A DNA stretch of 64,000 nt from Actinomadura harenae (lineage in GTDB: Bacteria > Actinomycetota > Actinomycetes > Streptosporangiales > Streptosporangiaceae), in assembly GCF_003696215.1 (NCBI RefSeq), contig NZ_RFFG01000002.1:124001-188000 (forward strand). Reading direction: 5' to 3'. The translations under genes were made by a program, and so were the position numbers. The notes under the pieces were generated by a model. It saw nothing but the letters and a program-made list of their open reading frames with translations. It was not told the DNA's origin and searched no databases. Below are positions 1 through 8,481 of this stretch, in pieces; positions within the stretch are counted from its first letter, which is position 1; every line of letters starts with the position of its first letter.

Positions 1-1
1 G

Positions 2-2569
2 CTGATGACCGCCGGATACGACCGCCGGGTGGACGCGATCGCCCCGCGGATCACCTGGAACAGCCTGCCCGACGTGTTCTTCCCCAACGCGGACGGCCAT
101 GGCCCCGAGACCGGCGTCTTCAAGAAGCTGTGGGCCGGGCTCTTCTTCACCAGCGGCACGGGCGGCTCGGCCTGCGGCCGGTTCCTGCCCGCCCTGTGCA
201 CGATGTACCAGCGGGTCGCCGAGTCCGGGCGTCCGACGCAGGAGGCGGTGCGGATTCTGGCCGCGTCGAGTCCGGCGTCCGTGGCGGACCGAATCCGGGT
301 TCCCTCGCTGCTCATCCAGGGACAATCCGACTCATTGTTCCCTCTGGACCAGGCCGATGCGAACGCGCGTGCGATCGCCCACAACGATTCGCCCGTGCGA
401 ACCGTTTGGTATCAGGGGGGACATGATGGCGGCGATCCCGAGACGAGCCGACTGGAGGGCTATGTACGCACCTGGTTCGATACCTATCTGAAGAACGGCA
501 CGGCGGCGTCCACCGCAGGCGGCACCTCACCGTCCGGCTCGAGCGGCGGCTCGGCATCCGGCTCGAGCGGCAGCGCGGCTTCCGGGACGAGCCAGGGCCC
601 GGCGTTCGCTTCTCACGGCGGGTCGGGTTCCGGCTCGGGTGGGGGCGGTGAGGCGGGTGACGGGTTCACGGTGACGCGTGCGGGCGGCATCGACTCGTCC
701 AGCCAACGCGTGGTCGTGCGCGCGGCGTCCACCAGGACGTATCCGGGGCTCTCGGCGAATCCGCGCACGCTGCCGCTGCGGGGTGCGGCGCAGACCGTCC
801 ACAACCCGGCGGGCGGTACGCCGGCGTCGATCTCCGCGCTGCCCGGGCTCGGTGGCCTGGACGCGCTGGGCTCGCTCGGCGGCCAGGTCCTGGGCGGCGG
901 GAGCGACGGCGGCGGTGACAGCGGCGGCGGTGGTGACGGCGGCGGCGGTGGGGCTTCCGGGGGCGGAGGCGCGAGCGGAAGCGGAGGTTTCGCGCTGGAC
1001 GTCCCCGGTCAGTCGGCCGTGTTCGACACGCCCTCCCTCACCGAGGCGGTCCAGCTCACGGGTGCGGCGTCCGTGCACCTCAAGGTCACGGGCATGCCGG
1101 CGGACGGCGCGTCGCTGTTCGCCAAGCTCTACGACGTCGCCCCGGGCGGGGGCGCCACCCCGGCCCGGCGGCTCGCCGCGCCCTTCCACGTGTCCTCACC
1201 GGACGACGTGACCGTGACGCTGCCCGCGCTGGACTACAGGTTCGAGGCTGGCCACCGCATCCGCGTCGTGGTGTCGACGACCGACATGGGCTTCGCGACG
1301 CCGCCCCAGCCCGCCTCGTACACGATCACGGCCACGTCGGGCATCACCGTCCCGTCCGTCCCGTCCCTGCGGACGCCGGGGGCGCCGCTTCCCGCCTGGG
1401 TCTGGGCCCTTCCCGTGGCCGCCGCCGCGATCGCCGCGGGAATCGTCCTCACCGGGCGCCGCAAGCCGGTCCTCCCGACACCTGCCACGGCCGCACCGGC
1501 CCCCGCGAAGCCGAATGGCCACCCAAACTCGGCGACCCACGCAAAGGAGCCTCTCAGCAGCACCGAAGTGAGCGAGGCCGCAGGAACAACCGGCGACGCG
1601 ACGTCGAACGGCGACCACCGCACGCCTCAAGGCGTCAGCGTCGAAGCCCTCGAAGGCGACGCCAGTGCCGCGCCTCAGGCCAACGGTCAGGGCCAGGACG
1701 CCGCCGAAACAGGCCCGCACGCCCAGGAACAGGGCGCCGATGCCGAAGCGTCCTTCCGCGAAGCGTCGAGCCGTGGGGGGCCAGCGCCCGTCGACACAGC
1801 CGAGGGCGCGGCGCGGCGGGTCGTCCGCGCGGCGTTCGATCCGGAGCTTGCGGACGTGCCGTTGCAGATCAGCGGACTGACGAAGGCGTACGCGAACGGC
1901 TACCGGGCGGTGTCCGAGTTGTCGTTCCGCGTCGAGCGGGGGCAGGTGCTCGGCCTGCTCGGGCCGAACGGGGCTGGCAAGACGACGACGCTGCGCATGC
2001 TGATGGGGCTGATCCATCCGGACGAGGGCGAGATCCGGATCTTCGGGCACCGGGTGACGCCGGGCGCGCCGGTCCTGTCGCGGCTCGGGTCGTTCGTCGA
2101 GGGGCCGGGGTTCCTGCCGCACCTGTCCGGACGCGACAACCTCGACCTGTACTGGCGCGCGACGGGGCGTCCGGCCGGGTCCGCGTACCTCGAGGAGGCC
2201 CTGGAGATCGCGGACCTCGGCGCCGCGCTCGACCGGGCCGTCCGCACGTACTCGCAGGGGATGCGGCAGCGCCTCGCGATCGCGCAGGCCATGCTCGGCC
2301 TGCCGGACCTGCTCGTCCTGGACGAGCCGACCAACGGGCTCGACCCGCCGCAGATCCGGGAGATGCGCGAGGTGCTGGTGCGGTACGCCGCGTCCGGGCG
2401 GACCGTGATCGTGTCCAGCCACCTGCTCGCCGAGGTCGAGCAGAGCTGCACGCACGCCGTGGTCATGGCCGGGGGACGGCGCGTCGCGGCGGGCCCGGTC
2501 AGCGAGATCACCGGCACCGGGCGCCGCCTGGAGGACGCGTTCCTGGAGATCATCGGAGAGGGATCATGA
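2..2569 (+). CDS. CocE/S15-type alpha/beta hydrolase fused to an ABC transporter ATPase (5' end outside window)
   Basis: The reading frame is open to the left edge, so the first ATG (5) is internal; the nucleophile-serine region and any signal peptide must lie upstream. Residues 1-165 are the end of an S15/CocE-type hydrolase, with the acid in GQSDSLFP and the histidine in YQGGHDGG. Residues about 165-440 resemble the jelly-roll C-terminal domain of X-Pro peptidases, interrupted by Ser/Gly and Gly/Asp tracts. One membrane segment follows (about 465-485), then an acidic linker, then a complete ABC ATPase from about 620 with Walker A GPNGAGKTT, signature YSQGM, and Walker B LLVLDEPTNGL. The stop overlaps the permease start. 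Inferred topology: outside hydrolase, one span, cytoplasmic ATPase. The substrate is unknown. Confidence 0.85.
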   Translation: MMTAGYDRRVDAIAPRITWNSLPDVFFPNADGHGPETGVFKKLWAGLFFTSGTGGSACGRFLPALCTMYQRVAESGRPTQEAVRILAASSPASVADRIRVPSLLIQGQSDSLFPLDQADANARAIAHNDSPVRTVWYQGGHDGGDPETSRLEGYVRTWFDTYLKNGTAASTAGGTSPSGSSGGSASGSSGSAASGTSQGPAFASHGGSGSGSGGGGEAGDGFTVTRAGGIDSSSQRVVVRAASTRTYPGLSANPRTLPLRGAAQTVHNPAGGTPASISALPGLGGLDALGSLGGQVLGGGSDGGGDSGGGGDGGGGGASGGGGASGSGGFALDVPGQSAVFDTPSLTEAVQLTGAASVHLKVTGMPADGASLFAKLYDVAPGGGATPARRLAAPFHVSSPDDVTVTLPALDYRFEAGHRIRVVVSTTDMGFATPPQPASYTITATSGITVPSVPSLRTPGAPLPAWVWALPVAAAAIAAGIVLTGRRKPVLPTPATAAPAPAKPNGHPNSATHAKEPLSSTEVSEAAGTTGDATSNGDHRTPQGVSVEALEGDASAAPQANGQGQDAAETGPHAQEQGADAEASFREASSRGGPAPVDTAEGAARRVVRAAFDPELADVPLQISGLTKAYANGYRAVSELSFRVERGQVLGLLGPNGAGKTTTLRMLMGLIHPDEGEIRIFGHRVTPGAPVLSRLGSFVEGPGFLPHLSGRDNLDLYWRATGRPAGSAYLEEALEIADLGAALDRAVRTYSQGMRQRLAIAQAMLGLPDLLVLDEPTNGLDPPQIREMREVLVRYAASGRTVIVSSHLLAEVEQSCTHAVVMAGGRRVAAGPVSEITGTGRRLEDAFLEIIGEGS

Positions 2570-3501
2570 CCGGAACCGCACCCCTCAACGGCAAGGCCCC
2601 CTCCAGGCCCGAAACCACGGTCCCGGCCCTGCCGGAAAGCACGGGCTCGCCGCACGCGGCGGACGGTTCGTCCACCGGGTACGCGGTCGGGCGGACGCTG
2701 CCGCTGCGCGTGGAAGCGATCCGGCAGTTCCGGCGCCGCCGGACCCTGCTGGCGTTCGCGATCCTGCTCGTCCTCCCCTGGGTGCTGGTCGCCGCGTTCG
2801 AGATCGGCGGCGACTCGTCCCGGCAGGGCGCGCCCGGACTGGTGGACGTCGCGACCGCCGGCGCGCTGAACTTCGCGCTCTTCGCCCTGTTCGTCTCGGC
2901 GGGCTTCCTGCTGGTCGTCGCGGTGGCGCTGTTCTGCGGCGACACCGTCGCGAGCGAGGCGAACTGGTCGTCGCTGCGCTACCTGCTGGCCGCGCCCGTC
3001 CCACGTGCCCGGCTGCTCCGCCAGAAGCTGATCGTCGGGCTCGCGTACGCGACCGTCGCGGTCGTCAGCCTGCCGCTGATGTCGCTGGTCGCGGGCGCCG
3101 TCGCGTTCGGCTGGCACGACGTGCGGCTGCCGACCGGCGGCACCGTCCCGGTCGGCACAGCGCTCGGCCGGATGGCGATCGTCGTCGCGTACGCCCTGGT
3201 CAGCGAGCTGGTGGTGGCGGCCCTGGCGTTCCTGCTGTCGGTCCTCACCGACTCGCCGCTCGGCGCGGTCGGCGGCGCGGTCGGCCTGGTGATCGTCAGC
3301 AACATCCTGGACGCGGTGACGGCCCTCGGCGGCTGGCGCGACTTCCTGCCCACCCACTGGATGTACGCGTGGACGGACGCCCTCCAGCCGCAGATCCAGT
3401 GGACGGGCATGATCAAGGGCGCCGCGGTCTCGGTCGCCTACGCCCTCGTCCTACTCGCCCTGGCCTTCCGCCGCTTCCGCAACCGCGACATCGTCTCCTG
3501 A
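2566..3501 (+). CDS. ABC-2 type transporter permease
   Basis: A 311-residue membrane protein whose ATG overlaps the upstream stop (ATGA), so it is translationally coupled to the hydrolase-ATPase fusion. About 50 hydrophilic residues precede a basic stretch and about six membrane segments, with the first near LLAFAILLVLPWVLVAAFEI. The pattern fits ABC-2 permeases, which dimerise with the partner ATPase to export drugs, lipids or peptides. With the fused ATPase it probably forms a complete exporter with an extracellular hydrolase domain attached. No residue indicates the substrate. No clear terminator follows. Confidence 0.85.
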   Translation: MTGTAPLNGKAPSRPETTVPALPESTGSPHAADGSSTGYAVGRTLPLRVEAIRQFRRRRTLLAFAILLVLPWVLVAAFEIGGDSSRQGAPGLVDVATAGALNFALFALFVSAGFLLVVAVALFCGDTVASEANWSSLRYLLAAPVPRARLLRQKLIVGLAYATVAVVSLPLMSLVAGAVAFGWHDVRLPTGGTVPVGTALGRMAIVVAYALVSELVVAALAFLLSVLTDSPLGAVGGAVGLVIVSNILDAVTALGGWRDFLPTHWMYAWTDALQPQIQWTGMIKGAAVSVAYALVLLALAFRRFRNRDIVS

Positions 3502-3959
3502 CGATCCCTGGAGAAGACGCCCCCCCACTTCCGCACCCCTCGGCCCGGGCGATCCCGCCGCCACACAAAGCGCGACCTGCTTCCGCAAATTCGGTCGAAC
3601 GGGCAGAGGGTGTCGCATAAGCTCATCGAACCTCACGCTCGGCGGCCACGTCGAACAAGGTGAGCGCGACATCGGCTCGATCGAACGGGTTAAACCCGGC
3701 CCGACGGGGGAGATGATCACCATGGCACGGCAGCAGCTCGTCAAACGCCCGCGACCCCCACGTCAACCGAGCCCGCTCGACCTCAGGACGCCCTCGGGCC
3801 GTCTCCTGCCGTACTGACCTCGCCCCTTCCGCTTCCGGCAGAACCACCCAGCCGAGCGCCGGATCCCCTCCCACCACGGGCCCCGGCGCTCCGCGGGCCC
3901 CTGTTCGCCGACAGCGAACACCCCCGCCCAGCCGCCCTGAACCAAGGCACGCGTGCCCG
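3502..3959. other. 458-bp gap without a convincing gene
   Basis: This lies between the permease stop and the thioesterase stop on the other strand. A minus-strand frame ending at 3623 gives a protein-like stretch (AGFNPFDRADVALTLFDVAAE), but its start is unclear and I recognise no family, so it may be a remnant. No strong hairpin terminator or tRNA is visible. Confidence 0.4.
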
Positions 3960-4352
3960 CTACGCCCCGTCTGTCCGTTCCAGCCGGGCCAGGAAGCGGT
4001 CCCGGTTCACCACGGCACGCCATACCCGCCCGCCGGCCAGCAGCGTCCCGTCGTCCCCCGTGGCCCGGACGTCGAACACGACCCGCCGTGCGTCCCTCTC
4101 GCTCAGCTCGGCGACGATCACCACCCGGGCTCCGACCGGGCTCGCCGCCAGGTGGTCGATCTCCACCCGCGTCCCGACCGACGTCTCGGCCACATCGAGC
4201 CGCCCTTCGAGCGCCCGCACCGTGGCGGCCTCGAACAGGGCCACCAGCCGCGGCGTCGCCAGCACCGGGACGTCCCCGGATCCGACGGCGATCGCCGTGT
4301 CCCCCAGTGCCACCTCGAGGTGCAGTTCAACCCGCAGGTCAGAATCCGTCAT
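3960..4352 (-). CDS. FlK-like hotdog-fold thioesterase family protein
   Basis: A 130-residue single-domain protein of the family of fluoroacetyl-CoA thioesterase FlK. Counting from an in-frame GTG at 4358, Thr35, Glu43 and His69 (in LATP, FEAAT and IDHLAAS) have the same mutual spacing as the FlK catalytic Thr42, Glu50 and His76. Most such proteins in actinomycetes have no known substrate, and fluoroacetate specificity should not be assumed. I chose the ATG at 4352 because the GTG adds only two residues. It stands alone, with no partner genes. Confidence 0.8.
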   Translation of the reverse strand: MTDSDLRVELHLEVALGDTAIAVGSGDVPVLATPRLVALFEAATVRALEGRLDVAETSVGTRVEIDHLAASPVGARVVIVAELSERDARRVVFDVRATGDDGTLLAGGRVWRAVVNRDRFLARLERTDGA

Positions 4353-4679
4353 GGTCACAATGTGCCCGAAACCGCGTCCCGTCGAAGCACCGGCTCGCCT
4401 CGGACCATCCGGCCACGATGACTTTGCGCGGCCGTGAGATTACCCGCCCCGCCTTCGCCGCATCTTCCCCATTGACGGGGAGAGGAAGCGAGGCGCTCAT
4501 GCTTCGCCGACGGCCCGGCAGGGAGGCGCGCTCAACCGGCCGCAGCCCGCGCCGGGGTCACCGCCGTCAAGGTGGCCGTCGCCGCGTTCCTCGCCCCACG
4601 CCGCCTCTTCGGGCTCGCGGATACCGCGCACGCGCACGAGGTCGTCCCCGTCCGGACGAGGGAAGGACGCGACGCACCT
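4353..4679. other. 327-bp gap, upstream region of the thioesterase and the small membrane peptide
   Basis: It contains the divergent start regions of the minus-strand thioesterase and the plus-strand 40-residue peptide. The open frames here look like high-GC chance frames. I see no RNA gene, and no promoter strong enough to call. Confidence 0.4.
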
Positions 4680-4802
4680 ATGGCCCGCAACCGAACCAAC
4701 CGGCAGGCCGGATTCAACTGGCCGCTGCTCCTGGGCGTCATCACCACACTGTTCCTGCTCTGGCTCTGGTGGTGGTCCGCCACCCAGGGCGGACCAGGCT
4801 GA
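4680..4802 (+). CDS. 40-residue single-span membrane peptide, unknown function
   Basis: This short frame starts at ATG 4680 with a purine-rich GAGGGAAGGA about 11 bases upstream. It encodes a basic N-terminus (MARNRTNRQAGF), one hydrophobic span with a tryptophan cluster (LLLGVITTLFLLWLWWWSA) and a short tail. A perfect 13-bp-stem terminator starts 13 bases after the stop, which supports a real transcription unit. I do not recognise a family. An in-frame GTG at 4572 would extend it, but the added part is Arg/Ala-rich and unconvincing. Confidence 0.55.
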   Translation: MARNRTNRQAGFNWPLLLGVITTLFLLWLWWWSATQGGPG

Positions 4803-4814
4803 CCGAACCGATGT

Positions 4815-4846
4815 CGCCCCCGTCGAGCGACCACTCGACGGGGGCG
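4815..4846 (+). terminator. Hairpin terminator after the small membrane peptide
   Basis: A perfect 13-bp inverted repeat (CGCCCCCGTCGAG and its complement) with a six-base loop. There is no T tract, as is common in high-GC actinomycetes. Confidence 0.75.
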
Positions 4847-4862
4847 CGACAGACCGACGTCC

Positions 4863-5002
4863 TCACTCCGCAGGGACGCGTCCCTGGCGCTCGTCGCCCG
4901 TGTCGAAGAACCGCGGCGCAGTGACGCTCTCCTCGTAGAGCCCCACCTCGTCGTCCGCCACTGGAACAGGCAACGAACCCCGTACCACCCCGACCTCTCC
5001 AC
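4863..5002 (-). pseudogene. Decayed DUF4288-like gene (frameshift and internal loss)
   Basis: From a GTG at 5002 with GGGAG upstream, the frame reads SGWYGVRCLFQW, typical of the start of actinobacterial DUF4288-type proteins. The sequence then continues in another frame as ADDEVGLYEESVT, followed at once by a tail resembling the family's C-terminus (PRFFDTGDERQGR) and a stop at 4863. The middle of the domain is missing. I read this as a frameshifted, internally deleted remnant. The family match is from memory, so confidence is moderate. Confidence 0.4.
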
Positions 5003-5067
5003 CACGCCGCTCCCTCGCGAACGCGTATCGGCACTGACGTCCCGACGGCGGGACGGGTGGCCTGAGG

Positions 5068-5718
<651 letters not shown>

Positions 5719-5833
5719 GCCTCCCAGACTACGTCCGCCTCGATCACACCGGAGGGGTGTCCTGTGTGTCCGGATGTGACCCCTTTCGCAGTACATCAGT
5801 GTCACCTAGATTGACTGCTTACGCCCTGATAAC

Positions 5834-6775
5834 GTGCATCTTGTGGTCAACCGTTGCGGAATGGTATTTGGTGTCGCTGCGTACGTACTTTGGGGACTGT
5901 TCCCGCTCTACTGGCCTCTGCTGAAACCCGCGAACGCGGTGGAGATCCTGGCGCACCGCATCATGTGGTCGCTCGTCGCGGTCGCGGTGATCCTCGCCGC
6001 CGGACGCAACTGGGCCTGGATCCGGACGCTGAACCGGAGGACGCTCGGGCTCCTGGCGCTCGCGTCCGTGCTCATCTCGGTCAACTGGGGCACCTACATC
6101 TTCGCCGTGAACACCGGCAAGACGATCGAGGCGTCCCTCGGGTACTTCATCAACCCGCTGATCAGCATCCTGTTCGGGGTGGTCATCTTCCGGGAGCGGC
6201 TCCGCCTGTGGCAGTGGGTCGCGGTCGGCCTCGGGACGGCGGCGGTCGTCGTCCTGACGGTGGACTACGGACGGCTCCCCTACATCGCGCTGATCCTCGC
6301 GTTCTCGTTCGGCGTCTACGGGCTGCTGAAGAAGTTCGCGTCCATGCCGTCCGCGGAGAGCCTCGCGGTGGAGACGGCGGTCATGTTCGTCCCGGCGCTC
6401 ACGGCGACGGTCGTCATGCAGGCGAACGGGTCGGCGACGTTCGCCCACCACGGCCCCGGGAACGTGGCGCTGCTCGTGGCGGCGGGCGTGGTCACGGCGA
6501 TCCCGCTGATGCTGTTCAACGCGTCGGCCATCCGGGTGCCGATGAGCACGCTCGGGCTGCTCCAGTACCTCGCGCCGATCCTGCAGTTCCTCATCGGGCT
6601 GTACGTGCAGCACGAGGAGATGCCCGCGAGCCGCTGGGCCGGCTTCCTCCTGGTCTGGGTCGCGCTGATCGTCCTCACGGTGGACGGCCTGCTCACCGGA
6701 CGCCGCGCCCGCCGCCTCGCCCGCCAGGGCGCCCCGGCCGCCGGACGCGAGCCGATCACCGAGCCCGCCACCTGA
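5834..6775 (+). CDS. rarD: RarD family EamA-type transporter
   Basis: A 313-residue integral membrane protein with ten predicted spans. Family-typical stretches are GVAAYVLWGLFPLYWPLL near the start, VNWGTYIFAVNTGKTIEASLGYFINPL in the middle, and LGLLQYLAPILQFLIGLYVQHE near the end. RarD proteins belong to the drug/metabolite transporter superfamily; the old chloramphenicol-sensitivity name does not establish a substrate. GTG at 5834 or 5843 and ATG at 5861 are all possible starts. A strong hairpin follows. Confidence 0.9.
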   Translation: MHLVVNRCGMVFGVAAYVLWGLFPLYWPLLKPANAVEILAHRIMWSLVAVAVILAAGRNWAWIRTLNRRTLGLLALASVLISVNWGTYIFAVNTGKTIEASLGYFINPLISILFGVVIFRERLRLWQWVAVGLGTAAVVVLTVDYGRLPYIALILAFSFGVYGLLKKFASMPSAESLAVETAVMFVPALTATVVMQANGSATFAHHGPGNVALLVAAGVVTAIPLMLFNASAIRVPMSTLGLLQYLAPILQFLIGLYVQHEEMPASRWAGFLLVWVALIVLTVDGLLTGRRARRLARQGAPAAGREPITEPAT

Positions 6776-6789
6776 CCGAACGTCCGACG

Positions 6790-6818
6790 CGACCCCGCCG
6801 TGCGACACGGCGGGGTCG
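6790..6818 (+). terminator. Hairpin terminator after rarD
   Basis: A 13-bp perfect stem (CGACCCCGCCGTG and its complement) with a three-base loop, 14 bases after the rarD stop. Confidence 0.8.
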
Positions 6819-7004
6819 TCGTTTACACGGTCCGGCGGCCGGGCGTTAGGGAAAACCCTGAAAGTTTCCTGAGGACTCTGCCAACCTTTCGTGCTTTAAA
6901 CCTGTCTATAGAGTGAGATGCCCGCACCCGCTAGAGTGCGGGAGATCACATCGCGAGCCGTCCAGTGCCGCGATCGTCCACTCGAACCCCCGAGGAGCCC
7001 CGGG

Positions 7005-7397
7005 TTGCGTCTGCTCAGCACGGCCGCCGTCGGAGCGGCCATCGTCGGAGCCGGTCTGCTCGCCCCTGTCTCCGGGGAGGCCACGGCCGCGTCCCGCGAC
7101 GTCGTCTTCAGCCCCACCGTCGCCCAGCCCGGACAGCACGTCCGGATCGACGTCCTGAAGTGCGCGGTCGGCAAGAAGCGCCACTGGGTGGGGTCGAAGG
7201 CGTTCGCCAAGGACGCCACGATCTACGGCAAGGGCTCCGACGGCCAGGCCAAGGTGATCGTGAAGCGCGGCCTGAAGTCCGGGAGCTACAAGGTGACGGC
7301 CCACTGCGGGAGCCGCACCCTGGTGTCCAAGCTGCGCGTCTCCAACAAGCCGTGGCCCGCCGTGATCCCGTCGCCGCTGACGCCCGGGGTCCGCTGA
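7005..7397 (+). CDS. Small secreted protein with one cysteine pair, unknown function
   Basis: The TTG at 7005 is chosen because CGAGGAG lies eight bases upstream and translation then begins with a signal peptide (LRLLSTAAVGAAIVGAGLLAP, cleavage probably after SGEATAA). The mature part is about 100 basic residues with two cysteines (VLKCAVG and AHCGSRT) that could form a disulfide. The alternation DVVFSPTVAQPGQHVRIDV to GSYKVTAHCGSRT suggests an Ig-like beta sandwich. I recognise no family. A bidirectional terminator follows. Confidence 0.7.
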   Translation: MRLLSTAAVGAAIVGAGLLAPVSGEATAASRDVVFSPTVAQPGQHVRIDVLKCAVGKKRHWVGSKAFAKDATIYGKGSDGQAKVIVKRGLKSGSYKVTAHCGSRTLVSKLRVSNKPWPAVIPSPLTPGVR

Positions 7398-7426
7398 GCC
7401 CTGACGCGGGAGTCCGCGGACAAGGA

Positions 7427-7450
7427 AAAGGCCCTCCGAGGAGGGCCTTT
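7427..7450. terminator. Bidirectional terminator between the secreted protein and the polyprenyl synthase
   Basis: An 11-bp perfect stem, AAAGGCCCTCC with its complement, flanked by A-rich and T-rich sequence. It serves the plus-strand gene ending at 7397 and the minus-strand menJ-nuo-polyprenyl synthase unit ending at 7467. Confidence 0.85.
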
Positions 7451-7466
7451 CTCGTTTTCGCGGTCG

Positions 7467-8462
7467 TCAGCCGGTGCGGGAGACGACGTAGTCGCAGAGG
7501 CCGATGAAGGCGTCGCGCGCCGGGATGTCCGGCAGCGTGAGCAGGTCGGCGCGCGCGTCCTCGGCCCAGGAGCGCATGTCGGCGCGGGCCCGCTCCATCG
7601 CCGGGTGGGCGCGCAGGAGCACGAGCGCCTCGGCGTGCAGCGCGTCGTCGGTGAGGTCGGTGACCAGCAGCTCACGCAGCCGCTCGTCGTCCGGGCCGGA
7701 GCCGACGCCCTCGAGCACCAGGTGCATCGGCAGCGTGCGGATGCCCTCGCGCAGGTCGGTGCCGGGCGTCTTGCCGGACTCCTCGGTCTCGGACGCGATG
7801 TCGAGGATGTCGTCCGACAGCTGGAAGGCGATGCCGAGCTTCTCGCACGCGGACGTGATGCTGTCCACGACGGCGGGCGAGGCGCCCGCGAGCAGCGCCC
7901 CGAACTGGCCGGAGACGGCGATCAGCGAGCCGGTCTTGTCGGCCATGACCGCCAGGTAGTGCTTGAGCGGGTCCACGCCCTCGGCGGGGCCCACGGTCTC
8001 CTGGATCTGGCCGCGGACGAGGCGGGCGAACGCGCGCGCCTGGATCCGGACGGCGTCGGGGCCGAGGTCGGCCAGCAGGTCCGAGGCCCGCGCGAACAGG
8101 TAGTCGCCGGTGAGGATCGCGACGGTGTTGTTCCACCGCGAGTTCGCCGACGGCTGGCCGCGCCGCACGGTCGCCTCGTCCATCACGTCGTCGTGGTAGA
8201 GCGTCGCCAGGTGGGTCAGTTCGACGACGACGGCCGCCGGGACGACGCCCGGGGCCTCCGGGGAGCCGAAGTGGGAGGCGAGCAGCACGAGCATGGCCCG
8301 GAACCGCTTGCCTCCCGCGTCGACGAGGTGCTTGGAGGCTTCGGAGAGCAGCGGATCCTCGCCCCGCACGGAGGAGAGCAGCATCTCCTCCACCGCGGCG
8401 AGCCGCTCCCGCACATCTGAGGTCAGCCCTTCGGGCAGACCGAACGGAACGGCGCTACTCAC
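7467..8462 (-). CDS. Long-chain (E)-polyprenyl diphosphate synthase
   Basis: A 331-residue all-alpha prenyltransferase with first aspartate-rich motif DDVMD (residues 91-95) and second motif DDILD (217-221). GGKRFRAM and HLATLYHDD are typical of the heptaprenyl to decaprenyl synthase branch. It condenses isopentenyl diphosphate units into the all-trans chain for menaquinone. Starting GTG at 8462, it follows nuoN by 19 bases in the same direction, so it is probably the last gene of the nuo operon. The chain length cannot be read with certainty. Confidence 0.9.
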   Translation of the reverse strand: MSSAVPFGLPEGLTSDVRERLAAVEEMLLSSVRGEDPLLSEASKHLVDAGGKRFRAMLVLLASHFGSPEAPGVVPAAVVVELTHLATLYHDDVMDEATVRRGQPSANSRWNNTVAILTGDYLFARASDLLADLGPDAVRIQARAFARLVRGQIQETVGPAEGVDPLKHYLAVMADKTGSLIAVSGQFGALLAGASPAVVDSITSACEKLGIAFQLSDDILDIASETEESGKTPGTDLREGIRTLPMHLVLEGVGSGPDDERLRELLVTDLTDDALHAEALVLLRAHPAMERARADMRSWAEDARADLLTLPDIPARDAFIGLCDYVVSRTG

Positions 8463-8481
8463 CCAAACCCCCTACGGCGCA

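Noticed and set aside
1196-2455. Long minus-strand frame across the hydrolase-ATPase gene
   Set aside because: Shadow of the true gene; repeated Arg/His/Asp residues.
3623-3877. 84-codon minus-strand frame with protein-like end
   Set aside because: Start unclear, overlapped by equally open frames, and no family recognised; kept only as a possible remnant.
6921-6942. Hairpin CCCGCAC/GTGCGGG in the leader of the small secreted protein, considered as a riboswitch
   Set aside because: Only a single seven-base stem with no conserved riboswitch core.
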